Origin: Anaerolineae bacterium
GTDB taxonomy: Bacteria > Chloroflexota > Anaerolineae > JAAYZQ01
Length of the DNA stretch: 62,854 bases
Direction: 5' to 3'
Assembly (NCBI GenBank): GCA_016926595.1
Contig: JAFGOG010000532.1
Location: 1 to 62,854 of the forward strand
Part shown: positions 23,938-32,705 of the stretch, one piece after another
Numbering within the stretch: position 1 is the first letter of the stretch
Layout of the letters: each line of letters begins with the position of its first letter
Made by a program: the position numbers and the translations under genes
The notes under the pieces: model-generated
Told to the model about the DNA's origin: nothing
Seen by the model: only the letters and a program-made list of their open reading frames with translations
Database searches by the model: none

Positions 23938-24732
23938 ATGAACAAAAAAACAGACGCCAAAACCTTATTGGCTGGAATCGGTCTTCTTCTTGTCGTTATT
24001 TTCGGTTGCATCAGTTTTATGGGCGATTCACTCAGAAAAAGGGATGTTTCTGAAGAACCGGTAACACCCTTACCGCTTCAAATCCCTGGATATGAAGGTG
24101 TTTTTTTAGAAACATTGTGCCTTGAGGTATCCCAGGCTTATCCTGAGGAGTGGTTTGGTTTTTTCAAAGAAACACTCGTCAAGCTTGGGATGAATATTAC
24201 TCCCAGGCAATATTCATTCCCATATGAATCGGTGATAACTGAAATCTTACAGGGGATTGGCGTGCAGGTTGTAGAAGATTCCCAATGCGATGCCAGATTA
24301 ACACTTGAGGTAACAGGGAAATCTAGTGGACGGACCTATGGAAACATGATTACGAAACAAGGAAGAAATATATGCTATACTGATTCTGATGTAAGTGGGA
24401 TCTTGCTAATATCATTTGAGAATAATGATGAATATAAAACTTTTGTCTCAGGCCGGGTTCAACCGCGTGAGACAACTACTTCTAGCAATTGCCCTGACCA
24501 ACCCTATAAAGCCCCTTTTGTGCATTCATCGGCTGAAACCGTTACTGATGCTCTAGTAAGTCTTTGGGGACCTGATATTGCTGGAGTGATTTATCGCAGG
24601 TATAGAGGAGGAAACAGCGAAATTGATGAGGAGCTAACCATAGCTTCAAAAACTGTTCTGAGTAACAAAGAGGAAAATGCACCAGTAGAGCCAGAAGCGG
24701 TACCCACATTCACACCGAAACCGCTTCCATAA
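23938..24732 (+). CDS. Hypothetical lipoprotein/membrane-anchored protein in the AT-rich segment
   Basis: 264 residues. An N-terminal hydrophobic segment (LLAGIGLLLVVIFGC) ends in a possible lipobox cysteine near residue 24, so the protein is likely exported and anchored. The body has no recognised domain; it contains several cysteines and ends in a proline-rich, low-complexity tail (EPEAVPTFTPKPLP). GGAGGG precedes the ATG. Base composition is visibly AT-richer than neighbours, with A/T third positions, which supports recent acquisition. It directly follows attC-like site 2. Confidence 0.7.
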   Translation: MNKKTDAKTLLAGIGLLLVVIFGCISFMGDSLRKRDVSEEPVTPLPLQIPGYEGVFLETLCLEVSQAYPEEWFGFFKETLVKLGMNITPRQYSFPYESVITEILQGIGVQVVEDSQCDARLTLEVTGKSSGRTYGNMITKQGRNICYTDSDVSGILLISFENNDEYKTFVSGRVQPRETTTSSNCPDQPYKAPFVHSSAETVTDALVSLWGPDIAGVIYRRYRGGNSEIDEELTIASKTVLSNKEENAPVEPEAVPTFTPKPLP

Positions 24733-25093
24733 TCTTCTGATTGATAGACCCCCAGTGAGTGTTTAAAACCAGCTAATAGGGACTAGAGTTTTCGCTAACT
24801 TGGCACAGTATAGGGCCAAGTTCAGATATGGTTGAATCCCCTGGAACACTTTTGCTGTGTGTTTCGAGTGGAAAATAGAATAGATTTATGCTATTTTGTG
24901 CCTTTTCCAGGCTGTTTTCGGGGACGATTCATTTTCCAGCCAAAATGCGACAAGTGTGGATTATCAATTATGTAACTATGTCAGGCCACCGCCCACCATC
25001 GCTTCCACCCGACGCCGCTTAGCGGCCTGGTGGCGGATGGGCAACGTGCTTTGAGGTAGGCTGCTACCGAAGGTGCTTTACACGCAGTCGCGG
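24733..25093. other. AT-rich non-coding stretch with local inverted repeats
   Basis: No gene seen. CTTGGC...GCCAAG lies near 24803-24825 and GCCACC...GGTGGC near 24985-25034. GGTAGGCT (25054-25061) pairs with AGCCTACC around 25102-25109, which leads into the 3' half of a third attC-like site. Confidence 0.4.
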
Positions 25094-25265
25094 CGCGGGT
25101 GAAGCCTACCGTTAGCCTTCTCGCAGACCTCTTTTACCATCAGCATCCAACTACTCGCACCTGTGCCTCCTTCCTGGCTGAGATGGAGTTTGCCTGGAGG
25201 AACCTAAAGTGCAGTGGCACATCACCAGCGTCTTGCAGGGCCAGCAACTGAGTGCTGGCCTTTTT
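25094..25265 (+). repeat. Repeat block B (diverged copy of block A) with terminator
   Basis: It matches block A: GCGGGTGAAGCC, then CCGTTAGCCTTCTCGCA, then CATCAGCATCCA and AGCGTCTTGCAGGGCCAGC. About 65 extra bases sit before the last segment. It ends with the terminator GGCCAGCA-ACTGAG-TGCTGGCC-T5 at 25239-25265. The GTTAGCC here is the 3' half of an attC-like site. Confidence 0.6.
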
Positions 25266-25274
25266 GTTGTGTTC

Positions 25275-25415
25275 CTACGCTTGACGTTTGGCCTCGATAG
25301 CCTCGGCAAGACCTCGTTGGGCCAGCTGGTCGGCCCGCTCGTTTTCAGGGTTTCCCGCCTGGCCTGGAATCCAGCACCAGGTCACATCGAGCTGGCCGTT
25401 CAGTGCATCCAGGTG
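25275..25415 (-). pseudogene. C-terminal remnant of ribonuclease HI
   Basis: About 46 codons read LDVTWCWIPGQAGNPENERADQLA, matching the end of RNase HI (V.W.WVKGHAGNP.NERAD.LA), including the last catalytic Asp. The three earlier catalytic residues and the rest of the fold are absent, and the upstream frame shows no homology. It is a decayed fragment at the edge of the accessory segment. Confidence 0.65.
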
Positions 25416-25505
25416 GGATGGGGCGCGCCGCCCGGGATGATGCGGGATGGCCATTTCACGGCTGCATGCCCATTCCAATGCGCTTGCCCGGTTATGGGCG
25501 TGGCC

Positions 25506-25533
25506 TTGACATGGAGGCCGGAGTGGGTATCAT
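25506..25533 (+). promoter_or_regulatory. Putative promoter of the amidase gene
   Basis: TTGACA at 25506-25511, 16-bp spacer, TATCAT at 25528-25533. Confidence 0.5.
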
Positions 25534-25585
25534 GCGGCTTGAGTTGGGTCTCGACTGTTCACATTGAATCGGGAGGAGAACATCC

Positions 25586-27058
25586 ATGTCCAAGTTATGG
25601 GCTGCATCTGCGGTAGCGCTGTCCAGGGCCATTCGCGGCAAACAAGTGTCGTCCCAAGAGGTCGTGCAGGCCTGCCTGGCGCGTATCGAACAGGTCAACC
25701 CCACGCTGAACGCCGTCGTCCGGCTAGACGCTGAGGGAGCCCTTGCCCAGGCCCGGCGAGCCGATGAGGAGCTGGCCCAGGGGCATCTGCGGGGCCCCTT
25801 GCACGGCGTGCCGATGACGATCAAGGACAGTCTCGACACCGCCGGCATGGTGACGACGGCAGGCACGAAAGGGCGGATGAGCTTTATGCCCGGACAAGAC
25901 GCGACCGTGGTCGCCCGCTTGCGCGCCGCGGGCGCGGTCTTGATCGGCAAGACCAACACCCCTGAGCTGACCCTGGCCTACGAGACCGACAACCTGGTCT
26001 ACGGCCGGACCAACAACCCCTACGATCTGTCGCGCACCCCCGGAGGCAGCAGCGGCGGCGCGGCGGCGATCGTCGCCGCCGGCGGCAGCCCGTTTGACAT
26101 TGGCAGCGACACCGGGGGCAGCATTCGCCTGCCCGCCCACTTTTGCGGCATCGCCGGCATCCGCCCAACCTCCGGCCGGGTCCCCAGGACCGGGCACACG
26201 CCCTGGCCGGTCGGGGCCATGAATCCCTTAACCCAGATCGGGCCGTTGGCGCGGTACGTCGAGGATCTGATCCTGATCTTGCCGCTGATCGCCGGTGTGG
26301 ATTGGCGCGACCCGGCGATCGTGCCGCTGGTTCTGGGCAGGCCGGATGATGTCGACCTGGCCGGGCTGCGCGTGGCTTTCCACGCCGACAACGGCATCGC
26401 GGCGCCGACGCCCGAGATCCGCGCGGCGGTCGAGGCGTCCGCGCGAGCGCTCGACCGGACCGGGCTGGCGGTGGTCGAGGCGCGTCCAGCGGGGATCGAG
26501 CAAGCGGCCGAGCTCTGGTCGGGGTTGATGACCGCGGACGGGGGTGACGGGCTCCGGGCGCTGCTGCAGAGCGTTGGCACCGCCGAACCCCATCCCTTGA
26601 CCCAAGCCATGATCGACTGGGCGCAGGCCAATCCGCTGACGCTGGCGCAGTTTGGTGAACTGTTGGCCGGGATCGACCTGTTCCGCAGCCGGATGGTGTC
26701 CTTTATGGAGACAAACGATGTGATCCTGTGTCCGGTTTGTGCTTTCCCGGCCATGCCACATAGCACCACGACTGAGCAGATTCGGAGCTTTTCCTACACC
26801 TTTGTCTACAACCTGACCGGCTGGCCCGCGGCGGTGGTGCGGGTAGGCAGCACGGCCGCGGGGTTGCCCATCGGCGTGCAGATCGTGGCCCGCCCCTGGC
26901 GCGAGGACATGGCCCTCAGGGTCGCCCAATTCGTGGAGAAAGCGTTCGGCGGCTGGGTGCAGCCGCCGAATCATCTTGAGCGCTCAAGAGATCGCGCCAA
27001 GACGCCAGGATCGCCAGACAAATCAAACAAGCTTTGCGGTCTTGGCGGCTTTGCGTGA
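25586..27058 (+). CDS. Amidase signature family protein
   Basis: 490 residues. The Ser-cisSer-Lys catalytic triad region is complete: Lys in VPMTIKDSLDTAG, GGSSGGAAA, and the nucleophile in GSDTGGSIRLPAHFCG. It hydrolyses amide bonds; substrates in this family range from small amides to Gln/Asn-tRNA intermediates. No gatB or gatC gene is adjacent, so it is probably a stand-alone amidase. The last 25 residues (from about SRDRAKTPGSP) are encoded by an intergenic-type repeat and are unlike family ends. Confidence 0.9.
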   Translation: MSKLWAASAVALSRAIRGKQVSSQEVVQACLARIEQVNPTLNAVVRLDAEGALAQARRADEELAQGHLRGPLHGVPMTIKDSLDTAGMVTTAGTKGRMSFMPGQDATVVARLRAAGAVLIGKTNTPELTLAYETDNLVYGRTNNPYDLSRTPGGSSGGAAAIVAAGGSPFDIGSDTGGSIRLPAHFCGIAGIRPTSGRVPRTGHTPWPVGAMNPLTQIGPLARYVEDLILILPLIAGVDWRDPAIVPLVLGRPDDVDLAGLRVAFHADNGIAAPTPEIRAAVEASARALDRTGLAVVEARPAGIEQAAELWSGLMTADGGDGLRALLQSVGTAEPHPLTQAMIDWAQANPLTLAQFGELLAGIDLFRSRMVSFMETNDVILCPVCAFPAMPHSTTTEQIRSFSYTFVYNLTGWPAAVVRVGSTAAGLPIGVQIVARPWREDMALRVAQFVEKAFGGWVQPPNHLERSRDRAKTPGSPDKSNKLCGLGGFA

Positions 27059-27093
27059 CCTTTCTTCGGTGTTCACCCGGTTTCTGATCCGGC

Positions 27094-27975
27094 TCACCAG
27101 GTCCGTTTATCCAGGTAATCCTGGATCGTCTCCTTGGGCACCGGCAGCGCGTCGATGTGATCCTGGAGCCAGCGCCCAAAATCCGCCTCGATCTGCGGCT
27201 CCCAGCGGCGGTCGATCTCGCCCGGCGTATAGCGCCCCTCGCGCAGGCATAGCTTGCCAAACATGTCGCGCAGGCGGATGATCTCAGAGGTGACCACCAC
27301 CTTTTCGGCCAGGTGGGGTGGGATAAAGACCACGCTCTGCATTCGGCCCAGCACCACGTCGCCGGGCATGACGGTTACGCCGCCGATGCGCACCGGCGCA
27401 TTGATGCCGACCAGCATGATCGTGGACGTTGCCGCGCTGGGATGGAAACCGCGGCCAAAGGCGACAAAATCCTCCAGCTCAATGATGCCCTCCAGGTCGC
27501 GAAAGGCAGCGTCGTGCACCACCCCGTTGCCGGTCTTGGCATAGATCGACGTGGAGAGGTTGTCGCCGATGACCGGGCCATCCGCGACTTTGCCCATCAC
27601 GTCGGCCACGTAGACGTCGCCCGGCATCAGCATATCGATCGGCCAGGACACCTGGTCGCCGATGCAGCCGGCAGCTTCGGCGCGCTCGAAAATGTGCGCG
27701 CGCAGATCGTCGCGGCGGGGCATGTACATGGCCGTCAGCGCCCGCCCGACCAATGTTTTGCCGGGCTGGGTACAGGTCCAGTTGCCCTCGAACTGCCAGT
27801 GATAGCCCTCGTTGCGTAAGATGCCCCAGGCCTCGGTCAGGGTAACCGCTTTCATACGCGCGACAATGTCGTCGGCCACTTTGGGCCGGCCATCGGGGAA
27901 ACGTTCGCCCTGCCACAGGGGTGTAAAGGCCACGATCTCGTCGGCGGTGAGGTTGAGCGGCGCGAATTTCTCCAT
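27094..27975 (-). CDS. RraA family protein (demethylmenaquinone methyltransferase-like/aldolase fold)
   Basis: 293 residues. The family core is GDVYVADVMGKVADGPVIGDNLSTSIYAKTGNGVVHDAAFRDLEGI, with the G-x-x-x-D...RD pattern that binds metal and substrate in HMG/CHA aldolases. It is longer than plain RraA (about 160), with N- and C-terminal helical extensions. Members include aldolases and RNase E inhibitors; a metabolic aldolase or lyase role is more likely here. Five nt after the ornithine aminotransferase gene, so co-transcribed. The frame extends upstream into that gene but the ATG at 27975 is the best start. Confidence 0.8.
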   Translation of the reverse strand: MEKFAPLNLTADEIVAFTPLWQGERFPDGRPKVADDIVARMKAVTLTEAWGILRNEGYHWQFEGNWTCTQPGKTLVGRALTAMYMPRRDDLRAHIFERAEAAGCIGDQVSWPIDMLMPGDVYVADVMGKVADGPVIGDNLSTSIYAKTGNGVVHDAAFRDLEGIIELEDFVAFGRGFHPSAATSTIMLVGINAPVRIGGVTVMPGDVVLGRMQSVVFIPPHLAEKVVVTSEIIRLRDMFGKLCLREGRYTPGEIDRRWEPQIEADFGRWLQDHIDALPVPKETIQDYLDKRTW

Positions 27976-27980
27976 GGTTG

Positions 27981-29180
27981 CTAGTCCATCAACACCGGCC
28001 TGATCCGCTCCAGCGCCCAGTCGATCTCGCCCTGTGTGATCACCAGCGGCGGGGCGAACCGGATCACGTTTTCGTGCGTCTCTTTGCACAACAGCCCCTG
28101 GCGCTGCAGCGCTTCGCAGAAACGGCGGGCGCCGCCGGCCTCGGGGTACAGCTCGACGCCGATCATCAGCCCCTTGCCGCGCACCTCTTTGATGTGCCGG
28201 CTGTCGATCATGGACAGTTGATCCATCAAATACGCGCCCATCGCCGCCGCGTTTTCGATCATCCCCTCCTCGACAAGCACCTTAACCGCCATGCGCGCCA
28301 CGGCGCAGGCCAGCGGGTTGCCGCCAAAGGTGCTGCCGTGGTCGCCGGGCTGGAAGACGCCCAGCACGGCCTTGTTGGACAGCACGGCCGAGACGGGATA
28401 AAAGCCGCCCGACAGGGCCTTGCCGATCAGGGTCAGGTCGGCCTCGACCCCGTCGTGCTCCTCGGCCAGCAGCTTGCCGGTGCGCCCCAACCCGGTCTGG
28501 ATCTCGTCGGTGATCAGGGCGATGTTATGGGCGGTGCAGATGCGGCGCACCTCCTTTAGATAGCCCGGCGGAGGCACGATGATTCCGGCCTCACCCTGGA
28601 TCGGTTCGACCAGAAACGCCACGGTCTGGGGCGTGATCGCTGCCTCCAGCGCCGCGGTATCGCCAAAGGGGATGATGTTAAAGCCGGGCGTAAACGGCGC
28701 GTAGCCATCGCGGTATTGCTCTTCGGTGCTAAAGCCGACGATGGTGATCGTCCGCCCGTGAAAGTTGTTGGCGCAGACAATGATCTCGGCCTGCCCTTCG
28801 GGGATGCCCTTTTCGCGGTAGCCCCACTTGCGCACCGCCTTGATGCACGATTCGACCGCTTCGGCGCCGCTGTTCATGGGCAGGACCATGTGCGAGTTGG
28901 TCAGTTCGCACAGTTCCTTGTAAAAGAGGCCCAACTGGTCGTTGCGAAAGGCGCGCGAGGTCAGGGTCAGTTTGTCGATCTGTTCGTGCATCACCGCCGC
29001 GATCCTGGGATGGCAGTGGCCCTGGTTGACCGCCGAGTAGGCCGACAAAAAGTCCAGGTAGCGGTTTCCGTCCACGTCCCATACCCAGATGCCCTGCCCC
29101 CGGGCCAGCACGACGTCGAGTGGCTTATAGTTCTTGGCTCCGTATTGGTTTTCCAGGTCAATATAGAATTGGGTATTCAT
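27981..29180 (-). CDS. rocD: Ornithine aminotransferase (class III PLP)
   Basis: 399 residues. It transfers the delta-amino group of ornithine to 2-oxoglutarate, giving glutamate semialdehyde. [36 protein letters not shown] and NSGAEAVE are typical of ornithine rather than acetylornithine aminotransferases. The PLP lysine is in [15 protein letters not shown], followed by [21 protein letters not shown] precedes the ATG at 29180. It lies in a minus-strand run with the RraA-like, PlsC and adenosine deaminase genes. Confidence 0.92.
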   Translation of the reverse strand: MNTQFYIDLENQYGAKNYKPLDVVLARGQGIWVWDVDGNRYLDFLSAYSAVNQGHCHPRIAAVMHEQIDKLTLTSRAFRNDQLGLFYKELCELTNSHMVLPMNSGAEAVESCIKAVRKWGYREKGIPEGQAEIIVCANNFHGRTITIVGFSTEEQYRDGYAPFTPGFNIIPFGDTAALEAAITPQTVAFLVEPIQGEAGIIVPPPGYLKEVRRICTAHNIALITDEIQTGLGRTGKLLAEEHDGVEADLTLIGKALSGGFYPVSAVLSNKAVLGVFQPGDHGSTFGGNPLACAVARMAVKVLVEEGMIENAAAMGAYLMDQLSMIDSRHIKEVRGKGLMIGVELYPEAGGARRFCEALQRQGLLCKETHENVIRFAPPLVITQGEIDWALERIRPVLMD

Positions 29181-29200
29181 TCGGCTTCTCCTCAAGTCAA

Positions 29201-29232
29201 TAGACCGGGTCTTTGCCAAAAACCCGGTTTGT
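29201..29232. repeat. ACCGGGT...ACCCGGT inverted repeat
   Basis: A member of the CCGGGTTT repeat family in the gap upstream of the ornithine aminotransferase gene, with TTTGCCAAAA in the loop. Confidence 0.55.
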
Positions 29233-29238
29233 CCGATC

Positions 29239-29949
29239 TCAAGCAAAACGCAAATAGCGCGGCGTCCAGCCCACCTGGTCGGCATAGAGGCCCCGGTTTT
29301 CCTCCGGCAGTAAGGCCGCGATCTGGCCCATCATCTCGGCCGTCATCGCCTCGCGCACCTCTTGTTTCACGTGGCCCTCCGGCGGGTCCAGGTAGAACGG
29401 CTCGCCGACGACGATGCGCACGGCGGTGCGTCGCAGTTTTTTGGCATTCGGCCAAAAGTGCTCTAGGCCGATGTAGGCGATGGGATAGATGGGGATATGC
29501 GTGCCGGCCTTGAGCAGGATCAGGGTGACGCCCGCCAGGCCGCGCTGCAGCCGCCCGGTGTTGCTGCGCGTCCCTTCCGGGGCTATGTAAAGGGCCATGC
29601 CGGCGCGTAGCGCGTCGATGCAGGCGCGGATCGCCTCGCGGTCGGGTGTGCCGCGCTCCACCGGGATGGCGTCGACCGACCAGGCCAGAAAATTGTACAG
29701 AAAGCGGTGATAGGTCTCGGCTGCGGTCAGTCCTTTAACGTAACGGCGGTTGATGATATAGGCCAGCGCCGGATCGGCAAAGTTGACGTGGTTGCCGATC
29801 ATGGCCACCGGGCCGGTGCGTGGGATCTTGTCCGCCCCTTTGATCGTAAGCTTGAACAGCATGTGGGCCAGCGCGCGGATGACGGTGACGACGACGCGGC
29901 CGATGAGGTAACGTTTGGGCCTGACGGCCTGGTGTTCGAGTTCGGACAT
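29239..29949 (-). CDS. 1-acyl-sn-glycerol-3-phosphate acyltransferase (PlsC-like)
   Basis: 236 residues. Motif I is GNHVNFADP (NHxxxxD), motif II region is PVERG, motif III is [17 protein letters not shown] and motif IV is YPIAYIG. It acylates lysophosphatidic acid at the membrane. An N-terminal amphipathic or membrane helix ([16 protein letters not shown]) is present. It is 18 nt downstream of an adenosine deaminase gene. A second, more divergent PlsC-like gene lies at 40907. Confidence 0.9.
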   Translation of the reverse strand: MSELEHQAVRPKRYLIGRVVVTVIRALAHMLFKLTIKGADKIPRTGPVAMIGNHVNFADPALAYIINRRYVKGLTAAETYHRFLYNFLAWSVDAIPVERGTPDREAIRACIDALRAGMALYIAPEGTRSNTGRLQRGLAGVTLILLKAGTHIPIYPIAYIGLEHFWPNAKKLRRTAVRIVVGEPFYLDPPEGHVKQEVREAMTAEMMGQIAALLPEENRGLYADQVGWTPRYLRFA

Positions 29950-29967
29950 AGGTTTTATGTGGCCTCC

Positions 29968-30960
29968 TCAGATACGTAGGTCAGGTTGAAAACGCGAGCG
30001 CATAGCATTCTGAAACAGCACCTCCAGGTCGTGCGGTTGAAAGCCGCAGGTTTGGGACAAGAGCCGGTATTCGGACAGCATGCTGGTCTCAAAGATGCCG
30101 GGATCATCGGTATTGACGCCAAGATTGAGCCCCAGGTCGCGCGCCCACCGGCGCGCCTGCCCGATGGGATGAGCGGCGATGGCGGCGACGCTGCCGGTCT
30201 TGAGGTTGCTGGTAGGGCACATCTCGAGGTGGATGTCGCGCTCGAGGATGGTCTCGATCAACCTCTGATCTTGAAACACGCTGACGCCGTGGCCGATGCG
30301 GTCCGGAAAACCGTATTCGAGGGCATCCCAGACCGACTCCGGGCCGCACCATTCGCCAGCGTGGATCTCGATGCCCAGCCCGGCCTGGTGCAGGCGGGCC
30401 AGGCTGCGCTGAAAAGGACGTACCGGGTTCCCCATCTCGGGCCCAGCCAGGGCAATGCCGACAATGAGGCCGGCTCGATGCAGGGCCAGAAACATGTCCT
30501 CCTGGGCGGCCAGCCGTTCGGGCGACTTGTTCCGCCCGGTGGCGACCAGGAACTCGATCTGGATGTGCCCCCTTTCCAGGCGATCCACCTCGGCCCTGAA
30601 GGCAGCCAGTGCGTCTATGGCTTGCGGCGGGTCGCGCGGGATCTCGCTCGAGGCGATCATAACCTCGGCGTAACACACATTCTGGGCGACAAGACGCTGG
30701 ATATGGTGCGCCAGGATCGTCAGATAGGCATCCAGCCGGCCGTCGAGTGGCTTGATAAACGACCAGTATTGCCAGAATTGATCATAGCCCTCGATCGGGT
30801 AGGCGCGCTCGAAATGAGCCGGGTCGATGGGAAAGGTGGGGTCGGCCGCGAGGATGTCGCGCAGCATGGCCCGGTCCAGGATGCCGTCCAAGTGGCAGTG
30901 CAGTTCCGCTTTCGGCAGCGCCAGCAAGGTTTGGTCGAGTCTCAGGTCATCTGCGGCCAT
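29968..30960 (-). CDS. add: Adenosine deaminase
   Basis: 330 residues. Metal ligands are in PKAELHCHLDG, IEIHAGEWCGPESVW and GVNTDDPGIF. The family segments RIGHGVSVF and MCPTSNLKTGSV are also present. It converts adenosine or deoxyadenosine to inosine in purine salvage. Adenine deaminases share the fold, and the exact base or nucleoside is not fixed by sequence alone. The gene has a weak ribosome site; an out-of-frame ATG with AAAGGAG lies just upstream. Confidence 0.85.
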   Translation of the reverse strand: MAADDLRLDQTLLALPKAELHCHLDGILDRAMLRDILAADPTFPIDPAHFERAYPIEGYDQFWQYWSFIKPLDGRLDAYLTILAHHIQRLVAQNVCYAEVMIASSEIPRDPPQAIDALAAFRAEVDRLERGHIQIEFLVATGRNKSPERLAAQEDMFLALHRAGLIVGIALAGPEMGNPVRPFQRSLARLHQAGLGIEIHAGEWCGPESVWDALEYGFPDRIGHGVSVFQDQRLIETILERDIHLEMCPTSNLKTGSVAAIAAHPIGQARRWARDLGLNLGVNTDDPGIFETSMLSEYRLLSQTCGFQPHDLEVLFQNAMRSRFQPDLRI

Positions 30961-31046
30961 GTCTGTGCTTTCTCATCTCCATAGATTGCTCCTTTCCCGG
31001 CTGGTTAGTCTGTTCTAGTTTACCAGATTTTCGCCGGGTGACCAAA

Positions 31047-31080
31047 TTTGCATGTAACCGCTTTAGCGGTTACATGCAAA
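31047..31080. repeat. Perfect 15-bp hairpin with ACCGC-TTTA-GCGGT core
   Basis: TTTGCATGTAACCGC and GCGGTTACATGCAAA are exact complements around TTTA. It lies upstream of the adenosine deaminase gene and of the DUF4870 gene. No T-tract follows. Confidence 0.65.
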
Positions 31081-31128
31081 CAAGCGCGTGAAACCACGCG
31101 TGCTGGCTGTGCGTATAGAGTGCAGGTT

Positions 31129-31216
31129 GAAAGAAACCGGGGTTTTTCTTCAAGCCCCGGTTTCTACAAGAGAGCTCAGAAGCCAGGTTTTTTTCCTAAA
31201 AACCCGGCCTCTCAAA
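31129..31216. repeat. Two adjacent CCGGTTTC-family inverted repeats
   Basis: GAAACCGGGGTTTTTC...GAAGCCCCGGTTTC-type arms occupy 31131-31165, and a second pair around GAAGCCAGGTTTTTTTCC...AAAAACCCGGCCTC ends near 31215. Nothing else is visible between 30961 and 31232. Confidence 0.55.
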
Positions 31217-31232
31217 ACAGAAAGGGAGAAAA

Positions 31233-31583
31233 ATGACAGAGGAATTGGGTGTGAATTCAGAGGCGAAGGTGACCGGCGTCGAGGTCACGGCGGACGACAG
31301 ACTGTGGGCGGCGTTGTCCTGGATCCCGGTGTCGCCGTTGTTTCCGCTGATCTCGATCCTGATGCTGCTGATGGATGAAAAGAAGGACCGGCCGTTTATC
31401 CGCTACAACGCGGTGCTGTCGCTGGCGGCAAGCGTCGCTTTGATGGTACTGGCGATCCCCACGTTTGGCCTGGCGGCGATCGGTTTCCTGCTCTTTTTCT
31501 GGTGGGCTTATCAAAGCTACCAGGGGCAGGTGGTCGAGATCCCGGTGCTCAGCGAGTGGATCCGCGAGCAGGGGTGGGCGTAG
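31233..31583 (+). CDS. DUF4870/Tic20-like small membrane protein
   Basis: 116 residues. Two or three membrane helices (WAALSWIPVSPLFPLISILMLLM, then a long hydrophobic segment around 67-97) flank the conserved DRPFIRYNAVLSLA segment, which matches the DUF4870 pattern. AAAGGGAG precedes the ATG. It is followed by a PspC-domain gene, a pairing that suggests an envelope stress or membrane role; unproven. Confidence 0.7.
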   Translation: MTEELGVNSEAKVTGVEVTADDRLWAALSWIPVSPLFPLISILMLLMDEKKDRPFIRYNAVLSLAASVALMVLAIPTFGLAAIGFLLFFWWAYQSYQGQVVEIPVLSEWIREQGWA

Positions 31584-31600
31584 GAAAGGAATGGATAACA

Positions 31601-31795
31601 ATGGCACGAGAAGGTAAATTGAGAAGGCAAAACGGGATCGTCGCCGGGGTGTGCGGCGGCCTGGCCGAGTTTACAGGGATCAGTGTGTTTTGGTTCCGCC
31701 TGGCGTTTGTAATCTTGTTGGTGCCGGGCGGGCTGCCGGGGCTTGTGCCGTATCTGATTCTGTGGCTGGTGATCCCCAAGAGACGGGCACGGTAA
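31601..31795 (+). CDS. PspC domain protein
   Basis: 64 residues. LRRQNGIVAGVCGGLAEFTGISVFWFRLAFV followed by GLVPYLILWLVIPKRR is the full PspC domain, with one amphipathic and one membrane helix. PspC domains occur in envelope-stress sensors. The frame extends upstream to 31502 but that part overlaps the previous gene. Confidence 0.88.
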   Translation: MAREGKLRRQNGIVAGVCGGLAEFTGISVFWFRLAFVILLVPGGLPGLVPYLILWLVIPKRRAR

Positions 31796-31872
31796 GAGTA
31801 CAAGTGGCACGTTACAAGAGTTGAGGGGGCCGGTTGACCACCGTTCTCCACAATCGAGAGCAAGCATATTTG

Positions 31873-31897
31873 CGCCGACAATTTGTCGGCGTTTTTT
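31873..31897 (+). terminator. Intrinsic terminator
   Basis: CGCCGACA-ATT-TGTCGGCG followed by T6 at 31892-31897. It ends the DUF4870-PspC transcript. Confidence 0.85.
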
Positions 31898-31912
31898 GTT
31901 TTTGGGGTGGAG

Positions 31913-31921
31913 TGGTATAAT
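31913..31921 (+). promoter_or_regulatory. Extended -10 promoter of the DUF554 gene
   Basis: TGG-TATAAT at 31913-31921 with a T-rich, weak -35 region upstream. Confidence 0.55.
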
Positions 31922-31949
31922 GCTGCATCTTGATGCGAGGAGAGGACGC

Positions 31950-32702
31950 ATGACGGGAACCTGGATCAATATCTTAACCGTGATCGTGGGCAGCCTGGTG
32001 GGCACGTTCCTGGGCAACCGCCTGCCGGACAAGATGCGCCAGACGGTGGTGCACGGGCTGGGGCTGATGACCGCGGTGGTGGGCATGCAGATGGCGCTGG
32101 GAACGGGCAGCGTGCTGCTGGTGATGGGCAGCATCCTGGTCGGCGGGGTCGTGGGCGAATGGTGGCGCATCGACGACCGGCTAGAGGCGATGGGGCGGTG
32201 GCTGGAGGCGCAGGTTGCGGCGCGCGCCTATCCGCGCAGCGGTGCGCGCACGGCGGCAACGGCCGGCAACCAGGGAGAACGTTCGATTACCCGCGCCTTT
32301 GTCACCGCCAGCCTGGTTTTTTGCGTCGGGCCCATGACCGTGTTGGGCTCGATCCAGGACGGGCTGACCGGCGATTATAGCCTGCTGGCGATCAAGTCGA
32401 TGCTGGATGGGTTTGCGGCGCTGGCCTTTGCGGCCTCGATGGGGCCGGGTGTGATCCTGTCGACCCTGACCATTTTCTTTTTCCAGGGGGCCTTGAGCCT
32501 GGCGGCAATGGGTTTTGGCGGCCTGCTGGGTGAGGTGACCCGGCAGACGCCGTGGGTGATCGAGATGACGGCGGCGGGCGGGGTCTTGATGTTGGCCATC
32601 TCGCTGCTGCTGTTGGAGCTGCGTCAGATCCGGGTGGCGAACTTGCTGCCGGCGGTGTTTATCGCGCCGCTGGCCCAGATTGGTTTGGAGCTGGTGGGGT
32701 GA
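31950..32702 (+). CDS. DUF554 family membrane protein
   Basis: 250 residues with about seven hydrophobic segments and many small residues. TGTWINILTVIVGSLVGTFLG at the start and FVTASLVFCVGPMTVLGSIQDGL in the middle are DUF554 signatures (YdfK/YqgA). It is probably an integral inner-membrane protein, possibly a transporter; no substrate is known. GAGGAGAGG precedes the ATG at 31950; an earlier ATG at 31920 overlaps the promoter. Confidence 0.88.
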   Translation: MTGTWINILTVIVGSLVGTFLGNRLPDKMRQTVVHGLGLMTAVVGMQMALGTGSVLLVMGSILVGGVVGEWWRIDDRLEAMGRWLEAQVAARAYPRSGARTAATAGNQGERSITRAFVTASLVFCVGPMTVLGSIQDGLTGDYSLLAIKSMLDGFAALAFAASMGPGVILSTLTIFFFQGALSLAAMGFGGLLGEVTRQTPWVIEMTAAGGVLMLAISLLLLELRQIRVANLLPAVFIAPLAQIGLELVG

Positions 32703-32705
32703 TCT

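Noticed and set aside
22949..25585. Prophage or insertion sequence
   Set aside because: No transposase, integrase, capsid or terminase text and no terminal inverted repeats bracket the segment.
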